Below are positions 1 to 7,395 of a stretch of 13,834 nucleotides of DNA, one piece after another. Each line of letters starts with the position of its first letter. Position 1 is the first letter of the stretch. A model generated the notes under the pieces. That model was not told the origin of the DNA, did not search any database, and saw only the letters and a list, made by a program, of their open reading frames with translations. Origin of the DNA: Porticoccus sp. (GTDB taxonomy: Bacteria; Pseudomonadota; Gammaproteobacteria; Pseudomonadales; Porticoccaceae); assembly GCA_023263825.1 (NCBI GenBank), contig JALQUJ010000016.1:1-13834 (forward strand). The letters run 5' to 3'. A program made the translations under genes and the position numbers.

Positions 1-2
1 AG

Positions 3-299
3 AGAAGTAGTGAAAGCTTGGGTCGGACATTGTGTCAGCCGTGTCCTGTCTGTGAAGGTATGGGGCGACTAAAGTCTGCTGAAACCACATGCTATGAAAT
101 ATTCAGAGATGTGTTACGAGAAGCGCGTACTTTTGAGTGCGAAAAATTTCTGGTATTAGCTGCACAGGTTGTTATTGATCGTTTGTTGGATGAAGAATCT
201 TCCCATGTGGCAGATTTGGAAGAATTTGTTGGGAAAACATTAGAATTTCAAGTGGAATCAGCATATTCCCAAGAACAGTTTGACATTATTCCTGTCTAA
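3..299 (+). CDS. rng: Ribonuclease G, C-terminal part (5' end outside window)
   Basis: This is the last 98 residues of RNase G, an endoribonuclease of the RNase E/G family that matures the 5' end of 16S rRNA and takes part in mRNA turnover. The frame is open from the left edge (codon at 3). It contains RxSxESL, then the cysteine cluster LCQPCPVCEGMGR, matching the family's zinc-link region (E. coli RNase G reads LCDECPTCHGRG). This is followed by the conserved ETTCYEIFRDVLREAR helix and ends in EQFDIIPV, close to the E. coli end EQFDVVMM. A TTG at 18 could be miscalled as a start, but homology continues upstream of it. The catalytic S1 and DNase I-like domains lie outside the window. The neighbouring yhdP fits the common gammaproteobacterial rng-yhdP order. 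Confidence 0.93.
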   Translation, partial: RSSESLGRTLCQPCPVCEGMGRLKSAETTCYEIFRDVLREARTFECEKFLVLAAQVVIDRLLDEESSHVADLEEFVGKTLEFQVESAYSQEQFDIIPV

Positions 300-317
300 T
301 ATCAGGTGAGGATTTGA

Positions 318-344
318 ACTACTTATTTTAGTACTAAATGTAGT
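318..344. repeat. Palindrome nested in a short inverted repeat after rng
   Basis: A perfect 12-bp palindrome, TTTAGTACTAAA (327-338), is flanked by ACTAC (318-322) and GTAGT (340-344). It lies about 20 bp after the rng stop codon. It could form a weak AT-rich hairpin or be a protein-binding site. There is no T-tract, so it is not a convincing terminator. Function is unknown. Confidence 0.3.
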
Positions 345-461
345 CCAGTTTTGGCTCATCTGAACCATCATTCTCGATTTCCATTTTTAATCTGGAGTAT
401 GATTTTTTATTTATCTAACGCTCGCGTATCATGCCACCTACTACGTTATTTTTAGGGTAAT

Positions 462-482
462 ACCTCTTTGTCAGAGGTTTTT
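462..482 (+). terminator. Possible rho-independent terminator between rng and yhdP
   Basis: The sequence holds a 6-bp stem, ACCTCT (462-467) and AGAGGT (473-478), with a 5-nt loop and a run of five T counting the last stem base (478-482). The stem is short, so termination may be partial. It sits about 160 bp past the rng stop and about 100 bp before yhdP, which suggests that yhdP has its own promoter downstream or is fed by read-through. I see no convincing promoter in 483-586. Confidence 0.45.
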
Positions 483-586
483 GGCTGTGGTTTTAGTGTG
501 GATTTTTACCGGGCAATTGGGGCTTTCCTTCTAATGGGTCTTGATAATATTTGTTTAGCTAATCGTAGGGTTGTTAGGAGCATTTT

Positions 587-3500
587 TTGAACGGAGTTCA
601 ATTATTTAAAAGAATCACAAGGTGGGTATTGCTGTTATCAGCATGCCTGGTGATTTTCCTTGCCTTATTGATTTCTATTGGTCGTGAAACCATTGATGAT
701 CTAGATAGCTATCGCACACAAATTCATGCCTATGCATCCGAAGCATTAGGTTTGGAGCTCACAAGTGGGGCGTTGCATGGAGAGTGGCATCAGTTTACAC
801 CTGAGGTGTCCGCTAGGGATTTGGCTATTTACGCTCCAGGCCAAAAAGCACCGGCGATCACACTGGATTATGCCAAGCTAGACCTGAATCTAGTTCAAAG
901 TATTTTGTCGCGCCAATTAGTTTGGCGTGATCTTCATTTAGGCGAGATTAACCTTGCGGCAAAAGAAGATGCAAATGGTGCCTGGACCATTGCGGGTTTA
1001 GCGCTCAATGGCGGTGGTGACAGCAGTGGTTTATTGGATGTACTGCTTTACAGTGCATACCTCGATGTAAAACTTGTTTCATTTAAGTTGGCATTTTTTT
1101 CGGGAACAGAAGCTGTACTGGAAGCACGTGACATACGCTTGGAAAACAGTGGTGATTTCCACCGACTTTTAGCATCGGTTAATTTAGCTGGAGCGGAACA
1201 TTCAGCACAGTTAATCGTTGAGGGGCAAGGTGACTATCGAGACCTTGAAGATTTTGATGCATTAGCCTATCTGAAGTTGAATCGAATCGATTTTAGCGGC
1301 TCCCTTAATGCCTTGGCCAAAGGTTGGTTCCCAGAAACAGTGGAACGTATTGGTAATATTGAAACAGATATAGAAGGTGAAATCTGGATCAACCTTATGA
1401 AAGGGGGTGGAGCTAATCTGGTTGGCAGTCTTTCTGCTGCAGAAATCCCTCTCAATTGGTTGGAAGATGTGGAACCATTGACCAACTTCAAAGCGGATAT
1501 AACGGGTTGGCTTGACCCAGGTAAGGATTGGGGCCTTCGGCTTCAGGAACTCGATTTTGATTGGGGCGATATACAGATAGAGCCCCTGACGATTAATTTC
1601 TTACAAAAAGTTGGTGCCCAGTGGGGTACAGGGTCTCTTGCTGTCAGCCAAATGAATTTGGGTTTATTGGATGATATGTTAGTAAAAACCCGCCTCGCTC
1701 CAGATGTTGTAGCTAATGCTGCACAGCAGTTACAGCCCACCGGTAACATTCGTAAATTGCACATAGATTTATCCCTTGAAGATGACAAGCCAGATGTGCA
1801 TTTACGAGCCAACTTAGATGATCTTGCCGTATCGTCATGGCAAGGGGCGCCTGCCGCTCGTCAAGTTAATGGTTATATGGAGGTGAATAACACATCGGGT
1901 TTTGTCGAGTTAGATAGCCCGAATGGTTTTGCTCTTCACTACCCTCAGGTTTTTGATGAATTTATGGAGCATAGCTCCATGAAAGGCCAGGTCAGCTGGG
2001 GTTGGGATGCAGAGAGCAAGGCAGTGACAGTAACCAGTGGCCCTTTGGAAATGGATGGTGATGAAGGAAAGGGGAAAGTATTTTTATACCTTAATCTTCC
2101 TGTAGGACAGCCAGAGCTCAAACCAGAAATGTATTTGTCTGTTGGGGTTCAGAATACCCATTCCAAATATCGAAACCGTTACATACCCGATAACCTTGAC
2201 CCGGGGTTGCTTGATTGGTTGGATCAATCCATTGGCGATATGGCGGTTCCTGAAGTTGGATTTATTTGGAGAGGTCCCCTTGCAGGGGGGGATGGTGGTC
2301 TGCGCTCCATTCAGCTGTATCTCCATGCTGTTGATGGGCAGCTGAAATTTCAGCCTGATTGGCCTGCATTAGAACAGTTGGATGCCTTGATGACACTGGA
2401 TGTCATCGAATTAGATGCAGAGATTCTTTCTGCAAGCCTGGGAAAAGCCACTGTCAAACAGGCTGATGTATTGGTTCGAGCAGATGCTAGAAGCAACAAC
2501 CAGAATTTGTTAATTACTGGCCATGTCCAATCTGATCTGGGTGATGCCATTGATATTTTGGTGCAGTCGCCATTGAAATCACGTGTACAAGGTATAGAAG
2601 GTTGGGATTTGTCAGGGAATAGTGGGATTAATCTTGATTTAAATATTCCCTTAAAAGCAAATACTGGACCAGGTTCTTATAAGGTGGATACAGCCATCGA
2701 CCAGGGATTAATGTCATTGCCAGGGACAAAAATTTCTTTTCAGCAATTGAAAGGCATTATCAAATACAGGGATAAAAAGGGCTTATACGCGGATGAACTT
2801 AAAGGGCAATTTTGGGGAGAGCCCGTATTGGCTAATTTGGAAACACAAAAAGATGATCTGCTGATCCGTGTTGATGGTCGCTTTGCCATGCCGGCGTTGA
2901 GTGATTTTTTAAACTTGCCATCAGATCAAGTATTACTTGGGAAAACAGATGTACTGGCCAATGTGCGCGTTCCTTTAGAAGATATTTCGATACCAATCCG
3001 GTTAAAGGTAACAAGCCAATTAAAAGGGGCCGAAGTTAACCTGCCAAAACCCTTTGGTAAATCAGCCGGCAGTGAAAGGTACGTTGAGGCAAGTGTCATT
3101 TTTGCTAAGAAATTGGATTTAAGGGTGGCTTTGGGCGAAGAAATTAAATCTCACCTTGAGTTGCGAGATGGCTCAGTTTTACGCGGTTTATTAGCCGTTG
3201 ATAGTGATCATAAAGCGTTGCCTGAGCCTGGACAGTTATTAGCTGTTGGTCATTTGACATCATTTTCTCTTTCACAGTGGCAACAGGCTTACCCCAAAAT
3301 TCTTAACTTTGCGGATACAACTTCTAGCACAAACGAAAGTGGCTCGCCCTCTCTTAATTTAACCCCGATTTTTGATCTTGAAATTGACCAGCTCGATGTC
3401 GCTGGTCTGGAGTTTGAAGATGCTTTGATAAATGGTGGGTACCAAAACAGTGAATGGATGATTGGTGTCGAGAGTGATCGTGCTGAGGGTCATGTGTTGA

Positions 3501-4561
3501 TTTCTTCTGATGAATCAGCACCTATGATGATTGATTTGGAAAGGTTGTTCTTGCCAACACCAACAGAAGCGGACGGTGATGCTGAAGAACTGGATCCTTC
3601 TTCATTGCCCCATATGCAGCTGGCTGTTAGAAACTTTGGTGTGGGCGATAAACGATTTGGTGAAGCTAATTTGCTGATGGAACCACAAACCAATGGGGTC
3701 AAAATTTCTGGCATTAATGCTAACTTATTGGGTTTGCAGCTAGGTGATCCGGAGCATGAAACCAGCCTAGAGTGGACAGTAGAGAATAATCGTCACCACA
3801 CTAAATTTGATGGGCTATTACGTGCTGGTGATATTGGCGAGGTGATGAAGGCTTGGCAATTGCCTGCTATTTTGGATAGCAAGGAAGCACACTTTTTTGC
3901 CGGGTTAAGTTGGGACGGGCGCCCTTGGGATATTTCTCATACCACCATAAGTGGTGCGATGTCACTGCATCTGGAAAAGGGTCGGTTTTATAAGTCGCCA
4001 ACTGGTGCAGCCAATGCATTAATTCGTTTGGTGGGGTTATTTAATTTTGGTAATTGGGTGCGCCGTTTGCAGCTCGATTTTTCAGATTTATTTGAAAAGG
4101 GTATGAGCTACGATGAGATGCGTGGCGGGCTAGTGTTTGATCGGGGAACTTTAACATTTGATGCCCCAATGGTGGTTAAGTTACCGTCGGGTCGTATCAA
4201 AATGGAAGGAGAGGCAAACCTGATTCCAGAGGAAATAGATGCTGAGTTGGTGACAACATTACCCGTTGGTACCAATCTTCCCTGGGTGGCGGCAGCCATT
4301 GGTGGCTTGCCCGCAGCGGCAGGTGTCTACTTGACCAGCAAGGTTTTCAAGAAGCAAGTCGATAAGTTGTCCAGTATCAGCTATAGCATCGAAGGTTCAT
4401 GGAATGAGCCTGAAATTCAAGTGCAGAAAATTTTTAGTGACAGTACATCTGGTAGTAAAAAGTCTGGAACACAGCCTAATATATCTGAAAAGGCGTCAGT
4501 ATTAGAGCCTGTCGCAGAGTCAGTATCGGAACCAGTATCAGAGTCAGAGAGCACTCCATGA
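587..4561 (+). CDS. yhdP: YhdP-family AsmA-like envelope protein
   Basis: This 1324-residue protein belongs to the YhdP family of very long AsmA-like proteins (E. coli YhdP is about 1266 aa). In E. coli, YhdP works with TamB and YdbH in moving phospholipids between the inner and outer membranes. One N-terminal membrane segment (about residues 12-31) is followed by a ~1200-residue, mostly beta-predicted periplasmic body. The family's conserved end is visible at residues about 1224-1250: TTLPVGTNLPWVAAAIGG followed by LPAAAGVYLTSKVFKKQ. After ~1290 there is a low-complexity tail rich in Ser, Glu, Val and Pro with repeated EPV/SES units. The start is TTG; it is chosen because AGGAG (576-580) sits 6 nt upstream and the membrane segment follows at once. 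The stop overlaps the next gene's ATG (ATGA), implying translational coupling with nit. Confidence 0.93.
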   Translation: MNGVQLFKRITRWVLLLSACLVIFLALLISIGRETIDDLDSYRTQIHAYASEALGLELTSGALHGEWHQFTPEVSARDLAIYAPGQKAPAITLDYAKLDLNLVQSILSRQLVWRDLHLGEINLAAKEDANGAWTIAGLALNGGGDSSGLLDVLLYSAYLDVKLVSFKLAFFSGTEAVLEARDIRLENSGDFHRLLASVNLAGAEHSAQLIVEGQGDYRDLEDFDALAYLKLNRIDFSGSLNALAKGWFPETVERIGNIETDIEGEIWINLMKGGGANLVGSLSAAEIPLNWLEDVEPLTNFKADITGWLDPGKDWGLRLQELDFDWGDIQIEPLTINFLQKVGAQWGTGSLAVSQMNLGLLDDMLVKTRLAPDVVANAAQQLQPTGNIRKLHIDLSLEDDKPDVHLRANLDDLAVSSWQGAPAARQVNGYMEVNNTSGFVELDSPNGFALHYPQVFDEFMEHSSMKGQVSWGWDAESKAVTVTSGPLEMDGDEGKGKVFLYLNLPVGQPELKPEMYLSVGVQNTHSKYRNRYIPDNLDPGLLDWLDQSIGDMAVPEVGFIWRGPLAGGDGGLRSIQLYLHAVDGQLKFQPDWPALEQLDALMTLDVIELDAEILSASLGKATVKQADVLVRADARSNNQNLLITGHVQSDLGDAIDILVQSPLKSRVQGIEGWDLSGNSGINLDLNIPLKANTGPGSYKVDTAIDQGLMSLPGTKISFQQLKGIIKYRDKKGLYADELKGQFWGEPVLANLETQKDDLLIRVDGRFAMPALSDFLNLPSDQVLLGKTDVLANVRVPLEDISIPIRLKVTSQLKGAEVNLPKPFGKSAGSERYVEASVIFAKKLDLRVALGEEIKSHLELRDGSVLRGLLAVDSDHKALPEPGQLLAVGHLTSFSLSQWQQAYPKILNFADTTSSTNESGSPSLNLTPIFDLEIDQLDVAGLEFEDALINGGYQNSEWMIGVESDRAEGHVLISSDESAPMMIDLERLFLPTPTEADGDAEELDPSSLPHMQLAVRNFGVGDKRFGEANLLMEPQTNGVKISGINANLLGLQLGDPEHETSLEWTVENNRHHTKFDGLLRAGDIGEVMKAWQLPAILDSKEAHFFAGLSWDGRPWDISHTTISGAMSLHLEKGRFYKSPTGAANALIRLVGLFNFGNWVRRLQLDFSDLFEKGMSYDEMRGGLVFDRGTLTFDAPMVVKLPSGRIKMEGEANLIPEEIDAELVTTLPVGTNLPWVAAAIGGLPAAAGVYLTSKVFKKQVDKLSSISYSIEGSWNEPEIQVQKIFSDSTSGSKKSGTQPNISEKASVLEPVAESVSEPVSESESTP

Positions 4562-5430
4562 GTGAGATTATTTTACCAAGAGTAGCGGCTCTGCAGATGA
4601 CGAGTAGTGGTAACCTCGATGCAAATTTGGCCCAAGCAAGTGCTTTGATTAAGGAGGCCGTCAGTCAAGGGGCACAATTATTGGTATTGCCAGAATACTT
4701 CGCTTATCACGGCTGTGGAGGTATTACCGAGATAGCTCAGCAAGAGAAGGGTCGTTCAGGTCCTGCACGTACATTTTTGTCAGAGCAAGCACAACAGCAT
4801 AAGGTCTGGCTCGTAGGCGGAACCATTCCCGTAGCAACTTCTTGTGGTTTATTTAATAAAGGGGCAGATGAGGAGAGTCGAGCCTTAGCCAGCTGTTTTG
4901 TCATTGATGATAAAGGTCATGAAGTTGTTTGCTATCAGAAAATGCATCTGTTTGATGTGCAGGTAGATGATACCCACGGTAGTTACAGGGAGTCCAAGGA
5001 CTATTGCCATGGAAAAGAACCGGTAGTGGTGGACACACCATTTGGCCGATTGGGGTTGAGTGTTTGTTACGATCTTCGTTTCCCTGAGTTATATCGTTAT
5101 TTGGCCGATCATGGGGCAGAGTTAATTGTTGTTCCTTCAGCGTTTACAGCCAAAACAGGTGAGGCTCATTGGCAGTTGTTATTAAAGGCAAGGGCTGTTG
5201 AAAATTTGAGTTATATTGTTGGTGCTAATATGGGTGACCGTCATCACCCTAAACGTCCTACTTGGGGTGGTTCTGTCATTATTGATCCCTGGGGAAATAT
5301 TATAGAGGAGTTAGATGATGGCCCCGGTGTCATCGTTGCTGATGTTGACCTTAATTATCTAAAAAAATTACGCCAGAAAATGCCTGTGTATGAACACCGA
5401 CGGTTTGGTGTGGTCAAACCTTCTAATTAA
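4558..5430 (+). CDS. Carbon-nitrogen hydrolase (nitrilase superfamily, Nit/deaminated-glutathione-amidase-like)
   Basis: This 290-residue cytosolic amidase of the nitrilase superfamily has all three catalytic residues: Glu46 (VLPEYFAYHG), Lys128 (CYQKMHLFDV) and Cys170 (LSVCYDLRFPELYR). The K-M-H-L-F-D-V and CYDxRFPELYR contexts resemble the Nit1/Nit2 and YbeM/NitA branch, whose known members hydrolyse deaminated glutathione or omega-amides. Branch assignment is by eye, so the exact substrate is inferred. Length is normal for the family. The gene overlaps the end of yhdP by 4 nt (ATGA), so the two are probably co-transcribed. The yhdP-nit pairing is common in gammaproteobacteria, where tldD often follows; here a 131-bp gap leads to an unrelated gene. 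Confidence 0.9.
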   Translation: MSEIILPRVAALQMTSSGNLDANLAQASALIKEAVSQGAQLLVLPEYFAYHGCGGITEIAQQEKGRSGPARTFLSEQAQQHKVWLVGGTIPVATSCGLFNKGADEESRALASCFVIDDKGHEVVCYQKMHLFDVQVDDTHGSYRESKDYCHGKEPVVVDTPFGRLGLSVCYDLRFPELYRYLADHGAELIVVPSAFTAKTGEAHWQLLLKARAVENLSYIVGANMGDRHHPKRPTWGGSVIIDPWGNIIEELDDGPGVIVADVDLNYLKKLRQKMPVYEHRRFGVVKPSN

Positions 5431-5440
5431 GCTAAGGAAA

Positions 5441-5488
5441 CTTTGAAAAACTACCTAGCCATCTCTTCGCTGCCCAAGTTTTTCAGAG
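5441..5488. repeat. 12-bp inverted repeat downstream of nit
   Basis: CTTTGAAAAACT (5441-5452) pairs with AGTTTTTCAGAG (5477-5488), giving 12 pairs including one G-U, with a 24-nt loop. It starts 10 bp after the nit stop. No T-tract follows, so it may be a 3'-end RNA stabiliser, a weak terminator or a binding site. A smaller hairpin, TTAAG/CTTAA, follows at 5502-5515. Confidence 0.35.
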
Positions 5489-5561
5489 TCCTCTTAAGTC
5501 ATTAAGTTTACTTAACTTGTTTATTTTATGCTGGTAAGAGTGCCGGTGAGCAGGCTCAATT

Positions 5562-6146
5562 ATGAAGAACAATCTATCTGTTTTTTTTGATGTGTCCGAA
5601 TATAAAGCATGGCTTTTCATATTTTTAACAGCTTTTTTGCTGTTTGTGCTTTCTACGCAAGTTCTTCAAGCCTCTGACCAAACCGGTGCCCCTAAAGTTG
5701 TACCTCACATGACCGTGGAACAGGCCAAGCATTTAATAGAAGAGGGGCGAGATTTGGAAACTATCCCAAAAACTGTATGGAAAAAAATACTGACACCTAA
5801 GCAATTTAATATTCTGTGGGAAAAAGGCACGGAAAGAGCATTTACTGGAAGTTTGCTTAAGAATAAGCAAAAAGGCACTTATGTAACGGCAGGTTGCCGG
5901 TTGCCGGTTTTTCACTCCAGTCAGAAGTATAAGTCAGGTACAGGCTGGCCCAGTTTTTGGGAAATGCACCAAGCTGATAATATTAAATTAGAGGATGATT
6001 GGTCATGGATGGGCAGGCGTACCGAGGTATTATCCGCCTGTGGTGAGCATCTGGGACATGTCTTCCCTGATGGGCCTAAACCAACAGGGCTAAGGTATTG
6101 TATTAATTCCGAAGCACTTTTATTTATTCCCGATGAAAAGCAGTAA
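5562..6146 (+). CDS. msrB: Exported or membrane-anchored MsrB-type peptide-methionine (R)-S-oxide reductase
   Basis: This 194-residue protein has an MsrB domain (about residues 70-190) that reduces methionine-R-sulfoxide in proteins. Visible motifs are SGTGWPSF (125-132), HLGHVFPDGPKPTG (163-176) and the catalytic cysteine in GLRYCINSEAL (Cys180). Usual MsrB proteins have about 130-150 residues; the extra ~45 N-terminal residues hold a hydrophobic stretch (about 16-35, ending STQVLQASDQ) that looks like a signal peptide or membrane anchor, so the enzyme probably acts outside the cytoplasm. The zinc-site cysteine pairs are half lost: where zinc-type enzymes have YVCAGC and CARC, this one has YVTAGC (Cys112 kept) and VLSAC (Cys160 kept). 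The gene stands alone, 131 bp after nit. No clear Shine-Dalgarno sequence is seen, and I could not identify a promoter. Confidence 0.88.
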   Translation: MKNNLSVFFDVSEYKAWLFIFLTAFLLFVLSTQVLQASDQTGAPKVVPHMTVEQAKHLIEEGRDLETIPKTVWKKILTPKQFNILWEKGTERAFTGSLLKNKQKGTYVTAGCRLPVFHSSQKYKSGTGWPSFWEMHQADNIKLEDDWSWMGRRTEVLSACGEHLGHVFPDGPKPTGLRYCINSEALLFIPDEKQ

Positions 6147-6336
6147 ACTCCTTTTGTTTAGATGCTAAAGTACTCGTGCCTAAATCCAGAGCACTCCTGT
6201 TTATATCCACTATATAAGGGTGGAACCGGCCAAAAAATACCTATAGTATCCTCCCCCCAACTTTTAGCTGGTTAGGTAAGTTCTCGTGCGTTTAGTGGGA
6301 ATGCTACAGATAGAAAAGAAATTGAAGGTAATAGAT

Positions 6337-6624
6337 ATGGTAACTGAATTTGAGTGTAAAACGTTTGAGGAGCTGGTATTCAGCATTGATGATGTTGAGT
6401 TTAAGTATTCTGAATGTAAGGTAATGGCAGAAAAAGAACACAAAAAATTCCCCAATGTAGAATTAATCCTGAAGAACCCTGACGGCATCTTTGCCGAAGT
6501 GGCTGTTTCTTCCAGCGACAGTGAAGTGGGCAAAAATAATATTTTTCGCGGTACCTACGATGGTGATGTGATCGAAGAAGATCTCGCCATCGGCTTGAGT
6601 AAATTGGCGAATATGACCAAGTAA
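6337..6624 (+). CDS. Hypothetical acidic protein, 95 aa
   Basis: I do not recognise this protein. It is small, soluble and acidic (many Glu/Asp), with no membrane segment or signal peptide. Recognisable stretches are FECKTFEELVFSIDDVEF near the start and GTYDGDVIEEDLAIGLSKL near the end. The ATG at 6337 is preferred because GAAGG (6324-6328) lies 8 nt upstream. An in-frame GTG at 6286 would add 17 residues but has no ribosome-binding site. Two cysteines (FECK, SECK) lie close together in the N-terminal half. It sits between msrB and a UDG-like gene with separate gaps on both sides, so operon membership is unclear. Codon use resembles the neighbours, which supports it being a real gene. Confidence 0.65.
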   Translation: MVTEFECKTFEELVFSIDDVEFKYSECKVMAEKEHKKFPNVELILKNPDGIFAEVAVSSSDSEVGKNNIFRGTYDGDVIEEDLAIGLSKLANMTK

Positions 6625-6687
6625 AAGCCCTTTTGTGTAACAGTAGATTGTCTTCTCCGTGTTTTTGAGCGATCTATTCATCAAATT

Positions 6688-6750
6688 ATGATGAGCGAAA
6701 TAGAATCCTTTCTGGAAACACTACAGCGTCAAAAAACACCCCGACTGTGA
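6688..6750 (+). other. 20-codon open frame, likely the displaced N-terminus of the UDG-like gene
   Basis: Two consecutive ATGs (6688, 6691) open a 20-codon frame (MMSEIESFLETLQRQK...) that ends in TGA at 6748-6750, overlapping the GTG at 6747. From memory of the family, UDG-like relatives begin with a similar helix (xxFLxxLxxxxTP) followed by an NPY motif. Joining this frame to the next at the A6 run (6731-6736) gives QRQKNTPTVTNPYLDD, which restores that pattern. It is therefore probably a gene start separated by a one-base frameshift, or else a short leader peptide coupled to the downstream GTG. Confidence 0.55.
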
Positions 6751-7325
6751 CCAATCCCTATCTCGATGATGGGGTGGTTAACAATCTCCGACTCTATCTG
6801 GAATACATGCTCGAACACATGTCTGCTCATCCCGGCGGGCGTGTTCTTTTAGTGGGTGAAGCCCCTAGCTATAAAGGGTGTCGAATTACCGGTATCCCCT
6901 TTTCCAGTGTGAAAGTGCTTATGAGAGCTGAGCATCCATTATTTCGTACCATAAAATCCAAGTTGACCTTGAGTAGCGATGCGCTAAAAGAGATGACATC
7001 AGAAAATACGGCCTCTATAGTTTGGCAATATTTAGTTGATAAAAAAACTGTACCACTATTTTGGAATTATTTTCCCTTTCATCCGCACCCAGAGGGTAAA
7101 GAGAATAAAAATAGAACACCCAATAGCAAAGAAATTACTCAAGGAATCACTTACCTACAACAGCTTTATGACATTTTTCAGCCAGAGATAGTTGCAGGGG
7201 TTGGTGTCAAAGGTGTTGAATGTGCAAGAAAAGCTTACCCAGTATCGTCTATTAAATACATCAGGCATCCTTCCTATGGTGGAAAATCTGAGTTTATTGA
7301 AGGAATGAATAGTATTATTCAATAA
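6747..7325 (+). CDS. Uracil-DNA glycosylase superfamily protein (probably frameshifted at its 5' end)
   Basis: This 192-residue protein shows uracil-DNA glycosylase superfamily motifs in order: GEAPSYKGCRITGIPF (37-52, the motif-1 loop that binds and activates the uracil site), LFWNYFPFHP (104-113) and RHPSYGGK (173-180, carrying the motif-2-type histidine). This matches the small bacterial 'UDG family protein' group rather than classical Ung. Base excision repair of uracil or a related lesion is inferred from family only. The GTG start at 6747 has no ribosome-binding site, and the preceding codons in the same frame (NTPTV) and in the other frame (from 6688) look like the missing N-terminus, so the native gene likely spans 6688-7325 with a -1 shift at 6731-6737. 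It could still be expressed through slippage or GTGA coupling. Confidence 0.75.
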   Translation: MTNPYLDDGVVNNLRLYLEYMLEHMSAHPGGRVLLVGEAPSYKGCRITGIPFSSVKVLMRAEHPLFRTIKSKLTLSSDALKEMTSENTASIVWQYLVDKKTVPLFWNYFPFHPHPEGKENKNRTPNSKEITQGITYLQQLYDIFQPEIVAGVGVKGVECARKAYPVSSIKYIRHPSYGGKSEFIEGMNSIIQ

Positions 7326-7395
7326 ATCTTATAATTTGATGAGTAGAGTCAATAACCAGAGTTAAAGAGCAAGGGCAAGTAACCAGCGAGGTTAT

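Noticed and set aside
1267..4299. Several minus-strand open frames (60-90 codons) inside yhdP
   Set aside because: They lie antisense to a clearly coding gene, have no ribosome-binding sites and no recognisable protein motifs.
6206..6224. TCCAC/GTGGA hairpin between msrB and the 95-residue gene
   Set aside because: Only a 5-bp stem with a 9-nt loop and no T-tract; expected by chance.
6286..6336. GTG start extending the 95-residue protein by 17 residues
   Set aside because: There is no ribosome-binding site before GTG 6286, while ATG 6337 has GAAGG at the right distance.
7330..7335. Perfect TATAAT upstream of the CBS-domain gene as a promoter
   Set aside because: No acceptable -35 hexamer at 16-18 bp (best is about three of six matches) in AT-rich DNA, so it is not called as a promoter.
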